Below are positions 38,492 to 47,414 of a DNA stretch of 64,000 bases, piece by piece. This DNA is from Candidatus Fimivivens faecavium (GTDB taxonomy: Bacteria > Bacillota > Clostridia > Oscillospirales > Ruminococcaceae). Each line of letters opens with the position of its first letter. The first letter of the stretch is position 1. The translations under genes were made by a program, and so were the position numbers. The notes beneath the pieces were generated by a model. That model had not been told where the DNA came from. It made no database searches and was given only the letters and a program-made list of their open reading frames with translations. The stretch spans positions 1 to 64,000 of the forward strand of contig DVKH01000007.1 in the NCBI GenBank assembly GCA_018716105.1. Reading direction: 5' to 3'.

Positions 38492-38520
38492 ATTTTAGCC
38501 TAATTTCCGCGAAATGTCAA
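38492..38520 (-). promoter_or_regulatory. Promoter of mgtE transcript
   Basis: Minus-strand TTGACA (38520-38515), 17-bp spacer, TAAAAT (38497-38492). Predicted start near 38485. Confidence 0.8.
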
Positions 38521-38673
38521 TAAAATCAAGAGTTTTCATCTCAAAAAGAGGTTTATCTTATTTTTGTTCCGACAATCACCGTAAAGCTCGTATTTTCGCG
38601 TGCTAGCTCAAACTTTCCGGCCTGAGCGGCTTGATTCATCCTATGCCGGACACACGCCCCGCGCTCATCTGCG

Positions 38674-40050
38674 TCATCGGAGCAGGAACGTGCGGACCGC
38701 CGCAATTTTCAGCGTCTCCAGGCCCGGATACCGCAATGGGAATTCGAACGCAGCGGGCTTGTCCAAAATCGTCCGATAATGGGAAAACACATCGAACGAT
38801 GCCTTCCCATGATAGCGGCCCATTCCGCTTTCGCCGACGCCCCCGAACGGAAGCCCGCTCCCCGCGAGATGCATCACCACATCGTTGATGCAGCCGCCTC
38901 CCGCTGCAGTTGCGCGGAGCACCCTCTCCGCCGCCCTTCTGCTTCTCGTAAAATGATAAAGGGCGAGCGGCTTGGGCCGGGCGCTCACAAACGAAATCGC
39001 GTCATCCAGGCTGTCAAACGGCAGCACTGGCAGAACGGGGCCGAAGATCTCCTCTTCCATCGCCGGTACGTCCGCAGTTTCAGGCAGTAAAATAGTCGGC
39101 TCCAGCAAAAGCCTTTCCCGGTCCCCGTTCCCGCCGCAGAGAATCCGTCCGCCCTCCAAAAGCGCGGTGAGACGGTCGAAATGCTTCCTGTTGATGATCC
39201 TCGTATACCCCGGCTTCAATCTTCCTGCGTGAAAGTAAAAGCGTTTGACCGCCCGCTCCATCCGCTCGCAGAGGGGGGCCAGCGCCCGCTTTTGAACGAG
39301 CAGGTAGTCCGGCGCGACGCAGGTCTGGCCTGCGTTTAAAAATTTTCCCCAGACAATGCGCTTTGACGCGGCGTCGAGGTCGGCGCTCGCGTCCACGATG
39401 CACGGCGACTTCCCCCCAAGTTCCAGGACAACCGGCGTCATCCGCTTCGCCGCACATTCGAGAACATGCCTTCCAAAACGCTCACCGCCGGTAAAAAAGA
39501 TGAGGTCAAATGGCTCGTCCAACAGTGCGGCGGAAACCTCGTCGGAAGGGTCCGTCACCAGCGCCAGATCGTCCGGCAGCGCCCTTCCCACCAGACGGGC
39601 CAGCGCACGCGCCGTCGCCGGCGCAAGCGGAGAGGGCTTTACCACCGCGCTGTTTCCCGCCGCAACCGCCCCCACCAGCGGGGACAGCGCGAGCTGAACC
39701 GGATAATTCCACGGCGAATAGATCAGCACCGTCCCAAGCGGCTGCGCGGTCACATAAGCCCGGGACGGAAAGTTGACAACGCCCCCGTCCGCCTTTTTTG
39801 GAGCGCACCAGCCGTCGAGATTTCGGAGCGCGCAGTTGAGTTCATCGTTCACCATGAGAATCTCTGTCGAAAGGCCGTCGAACTCGCTCTTTCCAAGATC
39901 CTCACGAAGCGCCGACAGAAGTTCCTTTTGCGAGCGCAGAAATTCCGCCTTCAACGCCCTGAGATTTTTCCTGCGCTGTTCCACCCCGTGATAAACCCCG
40001 GCTTTGGCCGCCTTCCTCATCGCTTCCAGCGTTCCAAGCAGCGTTTGCAT
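38674..40050 (-). CDS. Aldehyde dehydrogenase (class-3-like)
   Basis: 458 residues, the size of class 3 ALDHs, which lack the N-terminal extension of class 1/2. Motifs: YSPWNYPVQLALSPLVGAVA, FFTGGERFGRHVLECAAKRM, VVLELGGKSPCIVD with the Glu, and FLNAGQTCVAPDYLLV with the catalytic Cys. C-terminal GSGLPFGGVGESGMGRYHGK is also conserved. Oxidises aldehydes with NAD(P)+; substrate cannot be told. GGGGGGATTCGA precedes the ATG. Single gene; downstream of an intergenic repeat. Confidence 0.93.
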   Translation of the reverse strand: MQTLLGTLEAMRKAAKAGVYHGVEQRRKNLRALKAEFLRSQKELLSALREDLGKSEFDGLSTEILMVNDELNCALRNLDGWCAPKKADGGVVNFPSRAYVTAQPLGTVLIYSPWNYPVQLALSPLVGAVAAGNSAVVKPSPLAPATARALARLVGRALPDDLALVTDPSDEVSAALLDEPFDLIFFTGGERFGRHVLECAAKRMTPVVLELGGKSPCIVDASADLDAASKRIVWGKFLNAGQTCVAPDYLLVQKRALAPLCERMERAVKRFYFHAGRLKPGYTRIINRKHFDRLTALLEGGRILCGGNGDRERLLLEPTILLPETADVPAMEEEIFGPVLPVLPFDSLDDAISFVSARPKPLALYHFTRSRRAAERVLRATAAGGGCINDVVMHLAGSGLPFGGVGESGMGRYHGKASFDVFSHYRTILDKPAAFEFPLRYPGLETLKIAAVRTFLLR

Positions 40051-40093
40051 TCGAATCCCCCCGTCTCATCCCCTCTGCGTTTGCCATCCGCAC

Positions 40094-40495
40094 CATGCCG
40101 CAACGCGGCATTTGGCCGCCTTCGGCGGCTGAAAACAGCAAAGCTGTTTTCCTTTCCAATATTATACCATATCAGGGAACCGCAAAAGCGGTTTCCCCGC
40201 CGCGCCAGCGGCCAAAGCCGGGCGATCTGGTTTTACAGGCGCACCGCGCGGCGTCAGCCGCGCAGGCCCCGCCAAACGCGGGGCAAATTGGGCCGAGGCC
40301 CAGTTCGCTGCGCTTATTATACCATAACGGCAGGCCCATCGGGCCTGTGCGCCGCAAAAGCGGCGTACAAATCGTTTTATAAACGATTTGGGTTCTGGTG
40401 TAACAAGCGCAGCATGCCGCAAAGCGGCATTGGGCCGCGGAAGGCGGCGGAAATGAAAACAGCAAAGCTGTTTTCCCTGCGGTTATTATACCACG
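40094..40495. repeat. Chain of short palindromes, intergenic repeat copy 1
   Basis: About ten consecutive hairpins with 3-5 base loops, for example ACCGC-AAAA-GCGGT, GCGCGGC-GTCA-GCCGCGC, CCCCGC-CAAA-CGCGGGG, ATGCCGC-AAA-GCGGCAT and AAAACAGC-AAA-GCTGTTTT. Sub-blocks end in TTATTATACCA. It shares long stretches with 60091-60419. Host-genome repeat, no coding content. Confidence 0.8.
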
Positions 40496-40767
40496 AAAAA
40501 GCGTTTTCACATCTCCCGTTTCCAGAATCCGATAAAGAAACGCCCGGACGCCCTCTCCATCCGGCAGCTATCAATTTACGCTTTCACGGCTTCCACAAGC
40601 TTTTTGACCGCTTCTTTTCAGCGCCGGCGCTGCCGCGTTTTCGCCGCGATAAGACCGTATGTATTGGAAACCAAATTTCTCCATTCTTTCATTGCAGCTT
40701 CATTCTAACCTGCGCCCATTTTTTCAATTCGGCTTAAGGGCGCGGACAACTTTTTTCCGCTCTCCAC

Positions 40768-40796
40768 TTGCGTTTTTAAAAAGCCTGTGCTATAAT
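40768..40796 (+). promoter_or_regulatory. Promoter of tRNA-Val gene
   Basis: TTGCGT at 40768-40773, 17-bp spacer ending TGTGC, TATAAT at 40791-40796; 12 bases before the tRNA. Confidence 0.8.
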
Positions 40797-40808
40797 ACAA
40801 AAATGCAT

Positions 40809-40885
40809 GGAGGCATAGCTCAGCTGGTCAGAGCGCCTGCTTCACACGCAGGAGGTCACTGGTTCGAGCCCAGTTGTCTCCACCA
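40809..40885 (+). tRNA. tRNA-Val (CAC)
   Basis: 77 bases with encoded CCA. Acceptor GGAGGCA pairs with TGTCTCC; D arm with AGCTCAGCTGGTCAGAGC; anticodon stem CCTGC/GCAGG with loop TTCACAC, anticodon CAC reading GUG; T arm CACTGGTTCGAGCCCAGT-like with GGTTCGA. Has its own promoter and terminator. Confidence 0.96.
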
Positions 40886-40888
40886 TGT

Positions 40889-40945
40889 AAAACCGCTTGC
40901 ACAAGCCGTTTTTAGGGCTGATAGTGCAAGCGGTTTTTATTTTTT
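40889..40945 (+). terminator. Terminator after tRNA-Val
   Basis: AAAACCGCTTGCAC and GTGCAAGCGGTTTT, a 14-bp stem with a 21-base loop, then TTATTTTTT. Confidence 0.9.
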
Positions 40946-41070
40946 GCCGAATTTTAAAATAATATGTATCTTCCAGATAAAACGCGGATTTTTTCTCAGG
41001 CCGGACCATATAGTATCCCTGTAATCAATGGCCCGACAGCCTGAACTGTCCCGTCGAAAGGAGTATCGTT

Positions 41071-41769
41071 ATGCTGCCTCCGCGCTGCGACTGCACGCAA
41101 ACCCCTCCGCTTCCCACACAGAGAACCGACCGTTTCCCGTTTCCCCTGCTCCCGCTGCCCTATGCCTATGACGCGCTCTGCCCTGCACTGAGCGGGGAAA
41201 CGCTCTGTTTCCACCATGACAAACACCTGAAAACCTATGTCGATAACCTGAACGACGCGCTCCGCCCCTGGCCGCGCTACCATAACTGGCCGCTGGAACG
41301 CCTGCTCCGTTCTGCCCGCGCACTGCCGCCGGAACTGCGCGCCAAAATCATCAACAACGGCGGCGGAGTCTATAACCATAACCTCTATTTCGCCGGTATG
41401 AAATCCCCTGCGGAAGAGCCCTTAGGCCCGGTCGGCGCGCTGAAAGCCGCAATCGAACAGGCTTTCGGCGGCTACGAGGGCTTCCAAAGCGCCTTCACCG
41501 AAAGCGCTTCTGAGGTCTTCGGTTCCGGATGGACCTGGCTGGTCTGCGGCGGAGAGGCCTCAGGCGGCGGCCTGCGAATCCTCAACACATCCAATCAGGA
41601 TACCCCGCTCGCCGCCGGGGCGTGCCCCATCCTGCTGCTGGATCTCTGGGAGCACGCATATTATCTCGACTATCAGAACCGCCGCAAGGATTATGTAAAA
41701 AACTGGTTCAGCCTCATCAGCTGGGAGCGGGCAAATAACCGCTATCTGCTCTGTTGCAGCCAGTGCTAA
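41071..41769 (+). CDS. Iron/manganese superoxide dismutase
   Basis: 232 residues. The first 25 are Pro/Thr-rich and unusual. Then FPLLPLPYAYDALCPALSGE and FHHDKHLKTYVDNLN (first His ligand), NNGGGVYNHNLYFAGM (second His), and LLLDLWEHAYYLDYQNRRKD (Asp and third His). All four metal ligands are present. Converts superoxide to peroxide and oxygen. AAAGGAGTATCGTT precedes the ATG. The N-terminal extension is not a typical signal peptide. Confidence 0.93.
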   Translation: MLPPRCDCTQTPPLPTQRTDRFPFPLLPLPYAYDALCPALSGETLCFHHDKHLKTYVDNLNDALRPWPRYHNWPLERLLRSARALPPELRAKIINNGGGVYNHNLYFAGMKSPAEEPLGPVGALKAAIEQAFGGYEGFQSAFTESASEVFGSGWTWLVCGGEASGGGLRILNTSNQDTPLAAGACPILLLDLWEHAYYLDYQNRRKDYVKNWFSLISWERANNRYLLCCSQC

Positions 41770-41796
41770 GTACATATGAAGAACAGGTATGCAATT

Positions 41797-41826
41797 GAAA
41801 ACAGCCCCCGGATTGGGGGCTGTTCC
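41797..41826. terminator. Bidirectional terminator between sod and chromate genes
   Basis: ACAGCCCCC-ggatt-GGGGGCTGT, a 9-bp stem; minus strand continues TTTTCAATT. Confidence 0.85.
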
Positions 41827-41828
41827 CT

Positions 41829-42395
41829 CTATAAAAGAAAACCGTACAACAAAATCCCCGCCGCGCCAGCGCCCGCCATCACAACAATCGGATTTGGTTT
41901 TTTGATCCGCAGAACCGCAAAGCAGACCGAAAACAGCCCAATCGAGACCCAGTTGATCTGTGAAAAGCCGATGCTCCCTTCGGCGCCGAAAAACGCCAGG
42001 ATCAAAATCGACAGGCCGGCGGAAGCGATCATCGCCACAACCGCAGGCCGGAGCATCGCAAGCACGCCCTTTACCATCCGCAGTTCCCGGTATTTAAAGT
42101 AAACATACGCAAGGGCCAGCACAATGATACAAGACGGGACAATACAGCCGATGGTCGAGACGATGCCGCCCACAGGCCCAGCCACCCGGTTTCCGACAAA
42201 AGTCGCGGAATTGATCGCAATCGGCCCCGGCGTCATCTCGGCGATGGTGATGATATCCGCAAACTCGGTCATCGTGAGCCAGCCGTGAAGCCGGACCACC
42301 TGCTCTTCGATCAGCGGGAGCGCCGCATATCCGCCGCCAATACTGAACAGGCCGATCTGGAAAAAGCTCAGAAAAAGCTCAAGATAAACGCTCAT
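41829..42395 (-). CDS. Chromate transporter subunit (short ChrA), second gene
   Basis: 188 residues, a single CHR domain: FFQIGLFSIGGGYAALPLIE near the start, followed by MTPGPIAINSATFVGNRVAG and five to six hydrophobic helices. Half-size chromate-transport proteins work as pairs. It overlaps the preceding gene by 4 bases (ATGA type). Substrate (chromate or another oxyanion) is inferred from the family. Confidence 0.9.
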   Translation of the reverse strand: MSVYLELFLSFFQIGLFSIGGGYAALPLIEEQVVRLHGWLTMTEFADIITIAEMTPGPIAINSATFVGNRVAGPVGGIVSTIGCIVPSCIIVLALAYVYFKYRELRMVKGVLAMLRPAVVAMIASAGLSILILAFFGAEGSIGFSQINWVSIGLFSVCFAVLRIKKPNPIVVMAGAGAAGILLYGFLL

Positions 42396-42967
42396 TCCGG
42401 CTGTTCACCCCCCAGCTTCTGCCGCCTCCATGCCACGGCGGCGCCGATCGCGCCGCAGGTCAGGATGATCCCCGGCGCGCTGATCTGCAGAAAGCGCACG
42501 GCCGCAAACGCCCCGAGCATCACCAGAATCGGAAGCGCCTTGCGGAGCTTTACCACGCCGGCCGCCATATTCAAAACCACATCGAGGATCACAGCGGCGA
42601 CGCCCGCCTGCATTCCCAGCATCAGCGCCCCTGCGATCCGGCTGGAACGAAACGCCTCGTAGAAAACCGAGACCGCCGTGATGATCGCCAGCGGCGGAAG
42701 AACCGTGCCGAGAATCGTGCAGAACGCGCCGGCGATCCCCGCAAGGCGGTAGCCAATCAAAATGGAGGCGTTGACTGCAATCGGCCCCGGCGAGGACTGC
42801 GCAATCGCGATCATATCGAGCATTTCCTGCTCGCTGATCCAGCCGAGCTCCTCCACAAAACGCTTTCGCATCAGCGGAATGATCACATACCCCCCGCCGA
42901 AGGTGAATGCGCTGATCAGAAACGTGGATCGGAACAGCGCCCAAAACAGATGACGGTTTCGCTCCAA
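42392..42967 (-). CDS. Chromate transporter subunit (short ChrA), first gene
   Basis: 191 residues when started at the TTG at 42967, which lies 6 bases after GGGGGAG; an ATG at 43003 gives a longer form without an RBS. CHR domain motifs: STFLISAFTFGGGYVIIPLM and AQSSPGPIAVNASILIGYR, then hydrophobic helices. Same fold as the overlapping second gene; together they equal one full-length ChrA. Membrane protein pair. Confidence 0.88.
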   Translation of the reverse strand: MERNRHLFWALFRSTFLISAFTFGGGYVIIPLMRKRFVEELGWISEQEMLDMIAIAQSSPGPIAVNASILIGYRLAGIAGAFCTILGTVLPPLAIITAVSVFYEAFRSSRIAGALMLGMQAGVAAVILDVVLNMAAGVVKLRKALPILVMLGAFAAVRFLQISAPGIILTCGAIGAAVAWRRQKLGGEQPE

Positions 42968-43003
42968 AACGAACTCCCCCTTATGCGGCCGTCCGCACGT
43001 CAT

Positions 43004-43542
43004 GGCCGCCTTGTGATTTCAGCCCGAAATGCGCGGGCCGCGCGTCCTCTTTCCGTAGGGGACGCGCGGTCCGGTCAGAAGCTGTGTCTTTAGTTGCAGC
43101 AAAGGCCCTTCCGGGCCGCTTCCTCCAGGATATGTCCCTCCATCCCGCGACAGGGTTTGTTCATGGACAAACCGTTTTCCAGAGGAAGCGTCGTGTCCGG
43201 CGCGCAGGCAGGAAACTCGCAGGCATGCGGCGCATCCGGGGCGCCCATTCCGCTGTTAAAAGCCGCACTGCCCCGGTGTAAGACCCCCTCGGCAGCCAGC
43301 TTGTCACCACTTGGACAAAACCCGTCGCAGTCCGGCTTTCGTTCCCTTCAAGTCCTCACCGCGCTGCATCTGCAGCCGTCAGGTGAACCCACGAAAAGCC
43401 TTCGGCCGCCGGGAACGCGCCCCGGTCCTCAAGAACCATTGCAAAACTGACGGTTCCCTCTGGCGCATCCTCGGCCGTCGATGGTACCGTTTCCGCTTGC
43501 CGCCTTCATCAGAACCGCCTCTTTCCATCAATCCAAATGCGG
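43004..43542. other. 540-base gap with an unassigned Cys-rich open frame
   Basis: On the minus strand an open frame (43347 to the TAA at 43090) reads like coding DNA: PDCDGFCPSGDKLAAEG, HACEFPACAPDTTLPLEN and a C-terminal KGLCCN, with eight Cys. There is no good start; the first ATG (43248) lacks an RBS. Upstream frames suggest a worn gene with frameshifts. No family recognised. Confidence 0.4.
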
Positions 43543-44139
43543 TCAGAGATCGATCTCCTCGCCCGGATGGACGATCCGCCTGCTGTCGCAGCGGAGCCGC
43601 TTTGCAACCTCAATTTTGAACCCCTCCGGATTGGTGTGGATCGGAATCGTCGTTTTCGCACCGATCAGTTCGGCGCAGCGGGAAGCCTCCTCAGCGTCCA
43701 TGTTGTAAATCCCGTCGACCGGGAGAAGCGCATAGTCGAGGTTCATCGCCTTCATCTTCGCCATATCCTCGGTCATAGAGGTGTCCCCTGCGCAGTAAAT
43801 TTTCAGCCCGTCGAATTCTAGCAGAAAACCGACGCACTTTTTAGGGTCGTGGTTTTTGTTCTCCGCCCGGACCGCTGTAATTTTCACCCCATTGCGCTCA
43901 AACGTTTGATGGACGCCGCCTTCAAGCGCCTCCTCATTGGTGACGACAAAACAATCCGGCTTTTGGGTTACCTTCCCGACCACATTGTGGTCGTAATGCT
44001 GATGGGTCACCAGAAGAAAATCCGCCGGCTTATCGTATCCCTCGCCGACGTAGGGGTCGACATAGATCACCTGTCCTTCTGCGGTTGTAAAGCGAAGGCT
44101 CGCGTGTCCCTGATAAAAAAACTTCGATTTTCCTGACAT
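43543..44139 (-). CDS. Metallo-beta-lactamase-fold hydrolase (UPF0173)
   Basis: 198 residues from the ATG at 44139 (CAAAGGAGCGGACGAGT upstream); a longer frame to 44244 adds a hydrophobic stretch without RBS. Motifs: FYQGHASLRF, VIYVDPYV, LVTHQHYDHN (the HxHxDH metal site), YCAGDTSMTEDM and a C-terminal PIHTNPEGF. This is the UPF0173/YtkL-like family; substrate unknown. It lies downstream of rnr, separated by a terminator. Confidence 0.9.
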   Translation of the reverse strand: MSGKSKFFYQGHASLRFTTAEGQVIYVDPYVGEGYDKPADFLLVTHQHYDHNVVGKVTQKPDCFVVTNEEALEGGVHQTFERNGVKITAVRAENKNHDPKKCVGFLLEFDGLKIYCAGDTSMTEDMAKMKAMNLDYALLPVDGIYNMDAEEASRCAELIGAKTTIPIHTNPEGFKIEVAKRLRCDSRRIVHPGEEIDL

Positions 44140-44211
44140 ACTCGTCCGCTCCTTTGCCGGTTTCTTGTCCTCCCGGGATTTGGGATGTACAACTAAAATT
44201 ATAGCAAATAA

Positions 44212-44254
44212 CAGAAAAAAAGGGAAGGCGCGGAAGCCAATCATTGCCGCGCCT
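44212..44254 (-). terminator. Terminator at the 3' end of rnr
   Basis: Minus strand GGCGCGG-loop-CCGCGCC followed by TTCCCTTTTTTT. It overlaps the last codons of rnr. Confidence 0.85.
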
Positions 44255-46406
44255 TTGTCATCTCTTTTCCTAAATCCTTGTGCGCTTTCGCATCGCCATC
44301 GTCGATTGCGAAATCAATCTGGCCGGAGGAAACGTCCGCCCCCGCGGCCAGCACCCATACGCGGTCGCCGACCCGGAAGCGCCGGCTCCCATCCGGCAGC
44401 GAAAACTGCATCTTGCCGTCGTAGTCGTATCCCCCGCCCGGGAGGTCCGCCGCCCGGACAAGCCCCTCCACCGTGTTGTCGAGCTCCACATAGATCCCAT
44501 GAGGCTGCGCCGAGGTGATAACGCCTTCAAACCGTTCTCCCAGATGCTTTTTCATATATTCCGCCTTATAACAGTCCTCGCAGTCCCGTTCCACCGTCAT
44601 CGCCCTGAGCTCGGCTTCGCTCGAATGGGCGCCCGCGGACTTGACGAACTTTGCAAAGCGTCTTTTCAACTGATCCCGCGATTCACCCGCCGCCATCGCG
44701 GAGAGGATCCGGTGAATCGCAAGGTCTGGGTACCGCCGGATGGGCGAGGTAAAGTGCGCGTAGTCTTTCAGCGCAAGCCCATAATGGCCGACGTTTTCCT
44801 CTTGATACTTTGCTTTTGCCATCGAACGGAGCATGGCGTTGTTGACCGCCAGCTCAAACGGCGTGCCCCTGGCGTAATCGAGGATTTTATTGAGCGCCCC
44901 CGACGGCGCCCCGGGCTTAACCGCCGAATAAGGCAGCCCGGCCGCCGCCAAAAGTTCGCGGAGCGTTTCCAGCTTTTCCCCGGCGGGCGGTTCATGCACC
45001 CGGTAAACGAACGGGATCTCCGCCTTCATCGCAAGGGCCGCGGCCGCCTCGTTTGCCGCAAGCATGAATTCTTCAATCATCTCTTCCGCCCGCCCGCGGG
45101 TCCTCGGGATTACATTTTCGGCGCTGCCGTCTTCACCGATCAGGATTTTCGATTCGGTAGACGCAAGATTCATCGCCCCCCGCGCGAACCGCCGCTTTTT
45201 GAGGATCTCCGCAAGTTCCCCCATCCTCGATATCTCATCGGCCAGGCCGGCGTATTTTGCGAGCAGTTCCGGATCCGAATCCCCTTCAAGGATCCGGTTC
45301 ACCTCGCTGTAAACGCCCTTGACGCGCGAGCGAATGACGCTTTTGCGAAACTCATATCCCGTGATTTTGCCGTCCGCGTCCAGCTCCAGCAGCGCCGAGA
45401 ACGCGAGCCGGTCCTCACAGGGGTTGAGCGAACAGATCCCGTTCGAGAGGGCGGCCGGCAGCATCGGGATCACCGAGTCCGCGAAATACACCGAAGTCCC
45501 GCGCGAAAACGCCTCCCGGTCGATCGCCGACTGTTCCCGAACATAATAGCTTACGTCCGCGATGTGCACCCCGAGCGCCCAACCATTCCCGTTCTTTTCC
45601 ACCGAAACCGCGTCGTCGATATCTTTGGTGTCCGCGCCGTCAATGGTAAAGATCGGCGCGCCTCTGAGATCGAGCCTCCCCTCCAGCTCAGCGGGCCTGA
45701 TCCCGCGGCCGGCGATCTTTTCCGCCTGCGCCGCCACCTCGGCCGGGAACCCGCGCGAGATGCCGTTGGCGGAGAGGATCGCTTCACAGCAGTTCTTCGC
45801 TAAACCGCTGTCCCCCATCCGCTCCACCAGCACGGCGCGGTGGTCAAAGTGGCTTTCGCCGCGGCGTTCCAGCCGCGCCACAACCTTATCCCCTTCCTTT
45901 ACGGTCTTCGCGTCGCTCCGCGAGATCGGAAGGCCGAACCGTACGCCGGCGTCTGGCAGGACCTCAAAGCCCTTCTTTCCCCTCACGATTTCCCCGCTCA
46001 TCAGTTGGTCGTTTTCCTCAAGCACCGCGAGGACCCGACCCTCATCGAGCGGCTTTTCCCGGCATTTCCGCACCTTGACCAGCACCCGGTCCCCCGGCAT
46101 CGCGCCGAGAAGATCGCGCCCCGTCACAAAGACGTCGCTCTCCGCGTCGTCCGGCCGCACAAAGCCGAAGGTTTCCCGCACTTTGACGACCTTTGCGGGA
46201 ACTGCGCCCAGCGCGTGAGCGAGGGTATACTTTGATCCTTGTTCAACCAGGGTTCCCTCAGCTTTCAGCTGCCGGAGCAGTTTCTGATATGCCGCAAGCT
46301 CCGTTTCCCGGATCCCCGCTTTTTTGCGCAGATCCCCCGCGGCAATCGGCCGTTTCCCCTGGCGCCGCAAGACGAGCAATATGCGTTGTCTCATTGTTTT
46401 TGCCAT
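44241..46406 (-). CDS. rnr: Ribonuclease R
   Basis: 721 residues from the ATG at 46406 (ACGAAAGGAAATCAACG upstream). Domains: winged helix (MRQRILLVLRRQGKRPIAAG), two cold-shock domains (VVKVRETFGFVRPDDAESDV), the RNB catalytic core with TIDGADTKDIDDAVSVEK (Asp cluster) and HIADVSYYVREQSAIDREAF, and a C-terminal S1 domain (FEGVITSAQPHGIYVELDN). A processive 3'-5' exonuclease that degrades structured RNA. The order secG-rnr is common in Firmicutes. Confidence 0.96.
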   Translation of the reverse strand: MAKTMRQRILLVLRRQGKRPIAAGDLRKKAGIRETELAAYQKLLRQLKAEGTLVEQGSKYTLAHALGAVPAKVVKVRETFGFVRPDDAESDVFVTGRDLLGAMPGDRVLVKVRKCREKPLDEGRVLAVLEENDQLMSGEIVRGKKGFEVLPDAGVRFGLPISRSDAKTVKEGDKVVARLERRGESHFDHRAVLVERMGDSGLAKNCCEAILSANGISRGFPAEVAAQAEKIAGRGIRPAELEGRLDLRGAPIFTIDGADTKDIDDAVSVEKNGNGWALGVHIADVSYYVREQSAIDREAFSRGTSVYFADSVIPMLPAALSNGICSLNPCEDRLAFSALLELDADGKITGYEFRKSVIRSRVKGVYSEVNRILEGDSDPELLAKYAGLADEISRMGELAEILKKRRFARGAMNLASTESKILIGEDGSAENVIPRTRGRAEEMIEEFMLAANEAAAALAMKAEIPFVYRVHEPPAGEKLETLRELLAAAGLPYSAVKPGAPSGALNKILDYARGTPFELAVNNAMLRSMAKAKYQEENVGHYGLALKDYAHFTSPIRRYPDLAIHRILSAMAAGESRDQLKRRFAKFVKSAGAHSSEAELRAMTVERDCEDCYKAEYMKKHLGERFEGVITSAQPHGIYVELDNTVEGLVRAADLPGGGYDYDGKMQFSLPDGSRRFRVGDRVWVLAAGADVSSGQIDFAIDDGDAKAHKDLGKEMTKARQ

Positions 46407-46566
46407 CGTTGATTTCCTTTCGTTTGTCCATTCAACTTGTCTTGTCATCTTTAGTGTGCCCCGGCTTTGTTTGCCGCCGGCATGCGTCCTGTAAATTCTT
46501 TGAAAAACGGGCGCTGCTCATCCGGCTTCGCGTCTGATCATTTTCAAACAGCCGCTTTACAGAATA

Positions 46567-46597
46567 GAAAAGGTCCCGCGCCTGGCAGGACCTTTCT
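46567..46597 (-). terminator. Hairpin between secG and rnr
   Basis: AAAGGTCC-loop-GGACCTTT with TTC on the minus side; an 8-bp stem 15 bases after the secG stop. May reduce read-through into rnr. Confidence 0.6.
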
Positions 46598-46611
46598 CAC
46601 GTTTAACCATT

Positions 46612-46854
46612 TTACAAGAATTTTTCGACAGCCAGAACAACACAGGTCAGGAGAAACAGAGCGCCGCCGCCGATTTTGCTTGCTCTGGCAAGCATCGCCT
46701 CTTTTGTCTGGCCTCTGTTCTTATCGAAATAGGAGCCGGTCTCGCCGCTGATTGTTCCAAGCCCACCCTTGGTTTCCTGCATCGCGACTACAACAATAAT
46801 CAGCGCGCAGACGGCAAGCAAAAGCACCCCGCTGATAATTTCAATAATCCCCAT
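46612..46854 (-). CDS. secG: Preprotein translocase subunit SecG
   Basis: 80 residues. Two transmembrane helices (ISGVLLLAVCALIIVVVAMQ; GGGALFLLTCVVLAVEKF) joined by a polar loop with GGLGTISGETGSYFDKNRG, the typical SecG sequence. Part of the SecYEG channel in the membrane. The promoter region upstream is AT-rich. Followed by rnr. Confidence 0.95.
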   Translation of the reverse strand: MGIIEIISGVLLLAVCALIIVVVAMQETKGGLGTISGETGSYFDKNRGQTKEAMLARASKIGGGALFLLTCVVLAVEKFL

Positions 46855-47028
46855 CTTCTTTGATGACCTCCGTAATATTACATTATAACAAAATTATCAT
46901 ATCATATCGCCCTGTCAAATGCAACCGTTTTTTTGTTTATGCGCCGCGCATAAGGGCGCCGCCCCCGAGCCAAACTAATGAACGGCCGTGAAGGGACGCT
47001 TGCGTTTGCTTGCCCTTCACTGGCTTTC

Positions 47029-47070
47029 AAAACGGGCCATCCGGCGCCATTTGCGCCGGGGCCCGTTTTT
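47029..47070. terminator. Strong hairpin upstream of the HTH gene
   Basis: AAAACGGGCC, CCGGCGCC-attt-GCGCCGG and GGCCCGTTTTT form a long stem with T tracts on both strands. No gene ends directly at it on the plus strand. Confidence 0.75.
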
Positions 47071-47168
47071 ATGCCTTTTATTGCAATCCGATTGCACTGC
47101 AATAAGTGCCGGGAATCACTATAGAGACTTCAATCACCATTTTTATAATAAAGTTAGGGGGTGATTGT

Positions 47169-47414
47169 ATGCCAATCAGTTTTGGGCCGCTTCGGGAACA
47201 TATGAAGAAAAACAAAGTATCCTATTACTTCCTCGCAAACCAGGGGATCGACAACCGCACCATCGACCGGCTTCGGCACGACAAAGCGATCACAACCACT
47301 ACGCTCAACAAGCTGTGCTCTATTTTGAACTGCCAGCCAGGCGAACTCATCCGCTATGATCCCGATCCGGAGCCGGATGCCGAATCAGGATGCCGAAAAC
47401 AAGGGACGCTATGA
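47169..47414 (+). CDS. HTH_26-type Cro/C1 regulator
   Basis: 81 residues from the ATG at 47169 (TAGGGGGTGATTGT upstream). Residues 1-65 are a small XRE-type helix-turn-helix (SFGPLREHMKKNKVSYYFLA, GIDNRTIDRLRHDKAITTTT, LCSILNCQPGELIRY) of the HTH_26 kind. The last 15 residues are acidic then basic. Targets unknown. A TATAAT lies near 47149. It is convergent with parC, sharing a terminator. Confidence 0.85.
   Translation: MPISFGPLREHMKKNKVSYYFLANQGIDNRTIDRLRHDKAITTTTLNKLCSILNCQPGELIRYDPDPEPDAESGCRKQGTL

Noticed and set aside
40809..40885. tRNA-Val as prophage attachment site
   Set aside because: It lies 10 kb from the prophage edge with its own promoter and terminator, and no duplicated 3' end is seen.
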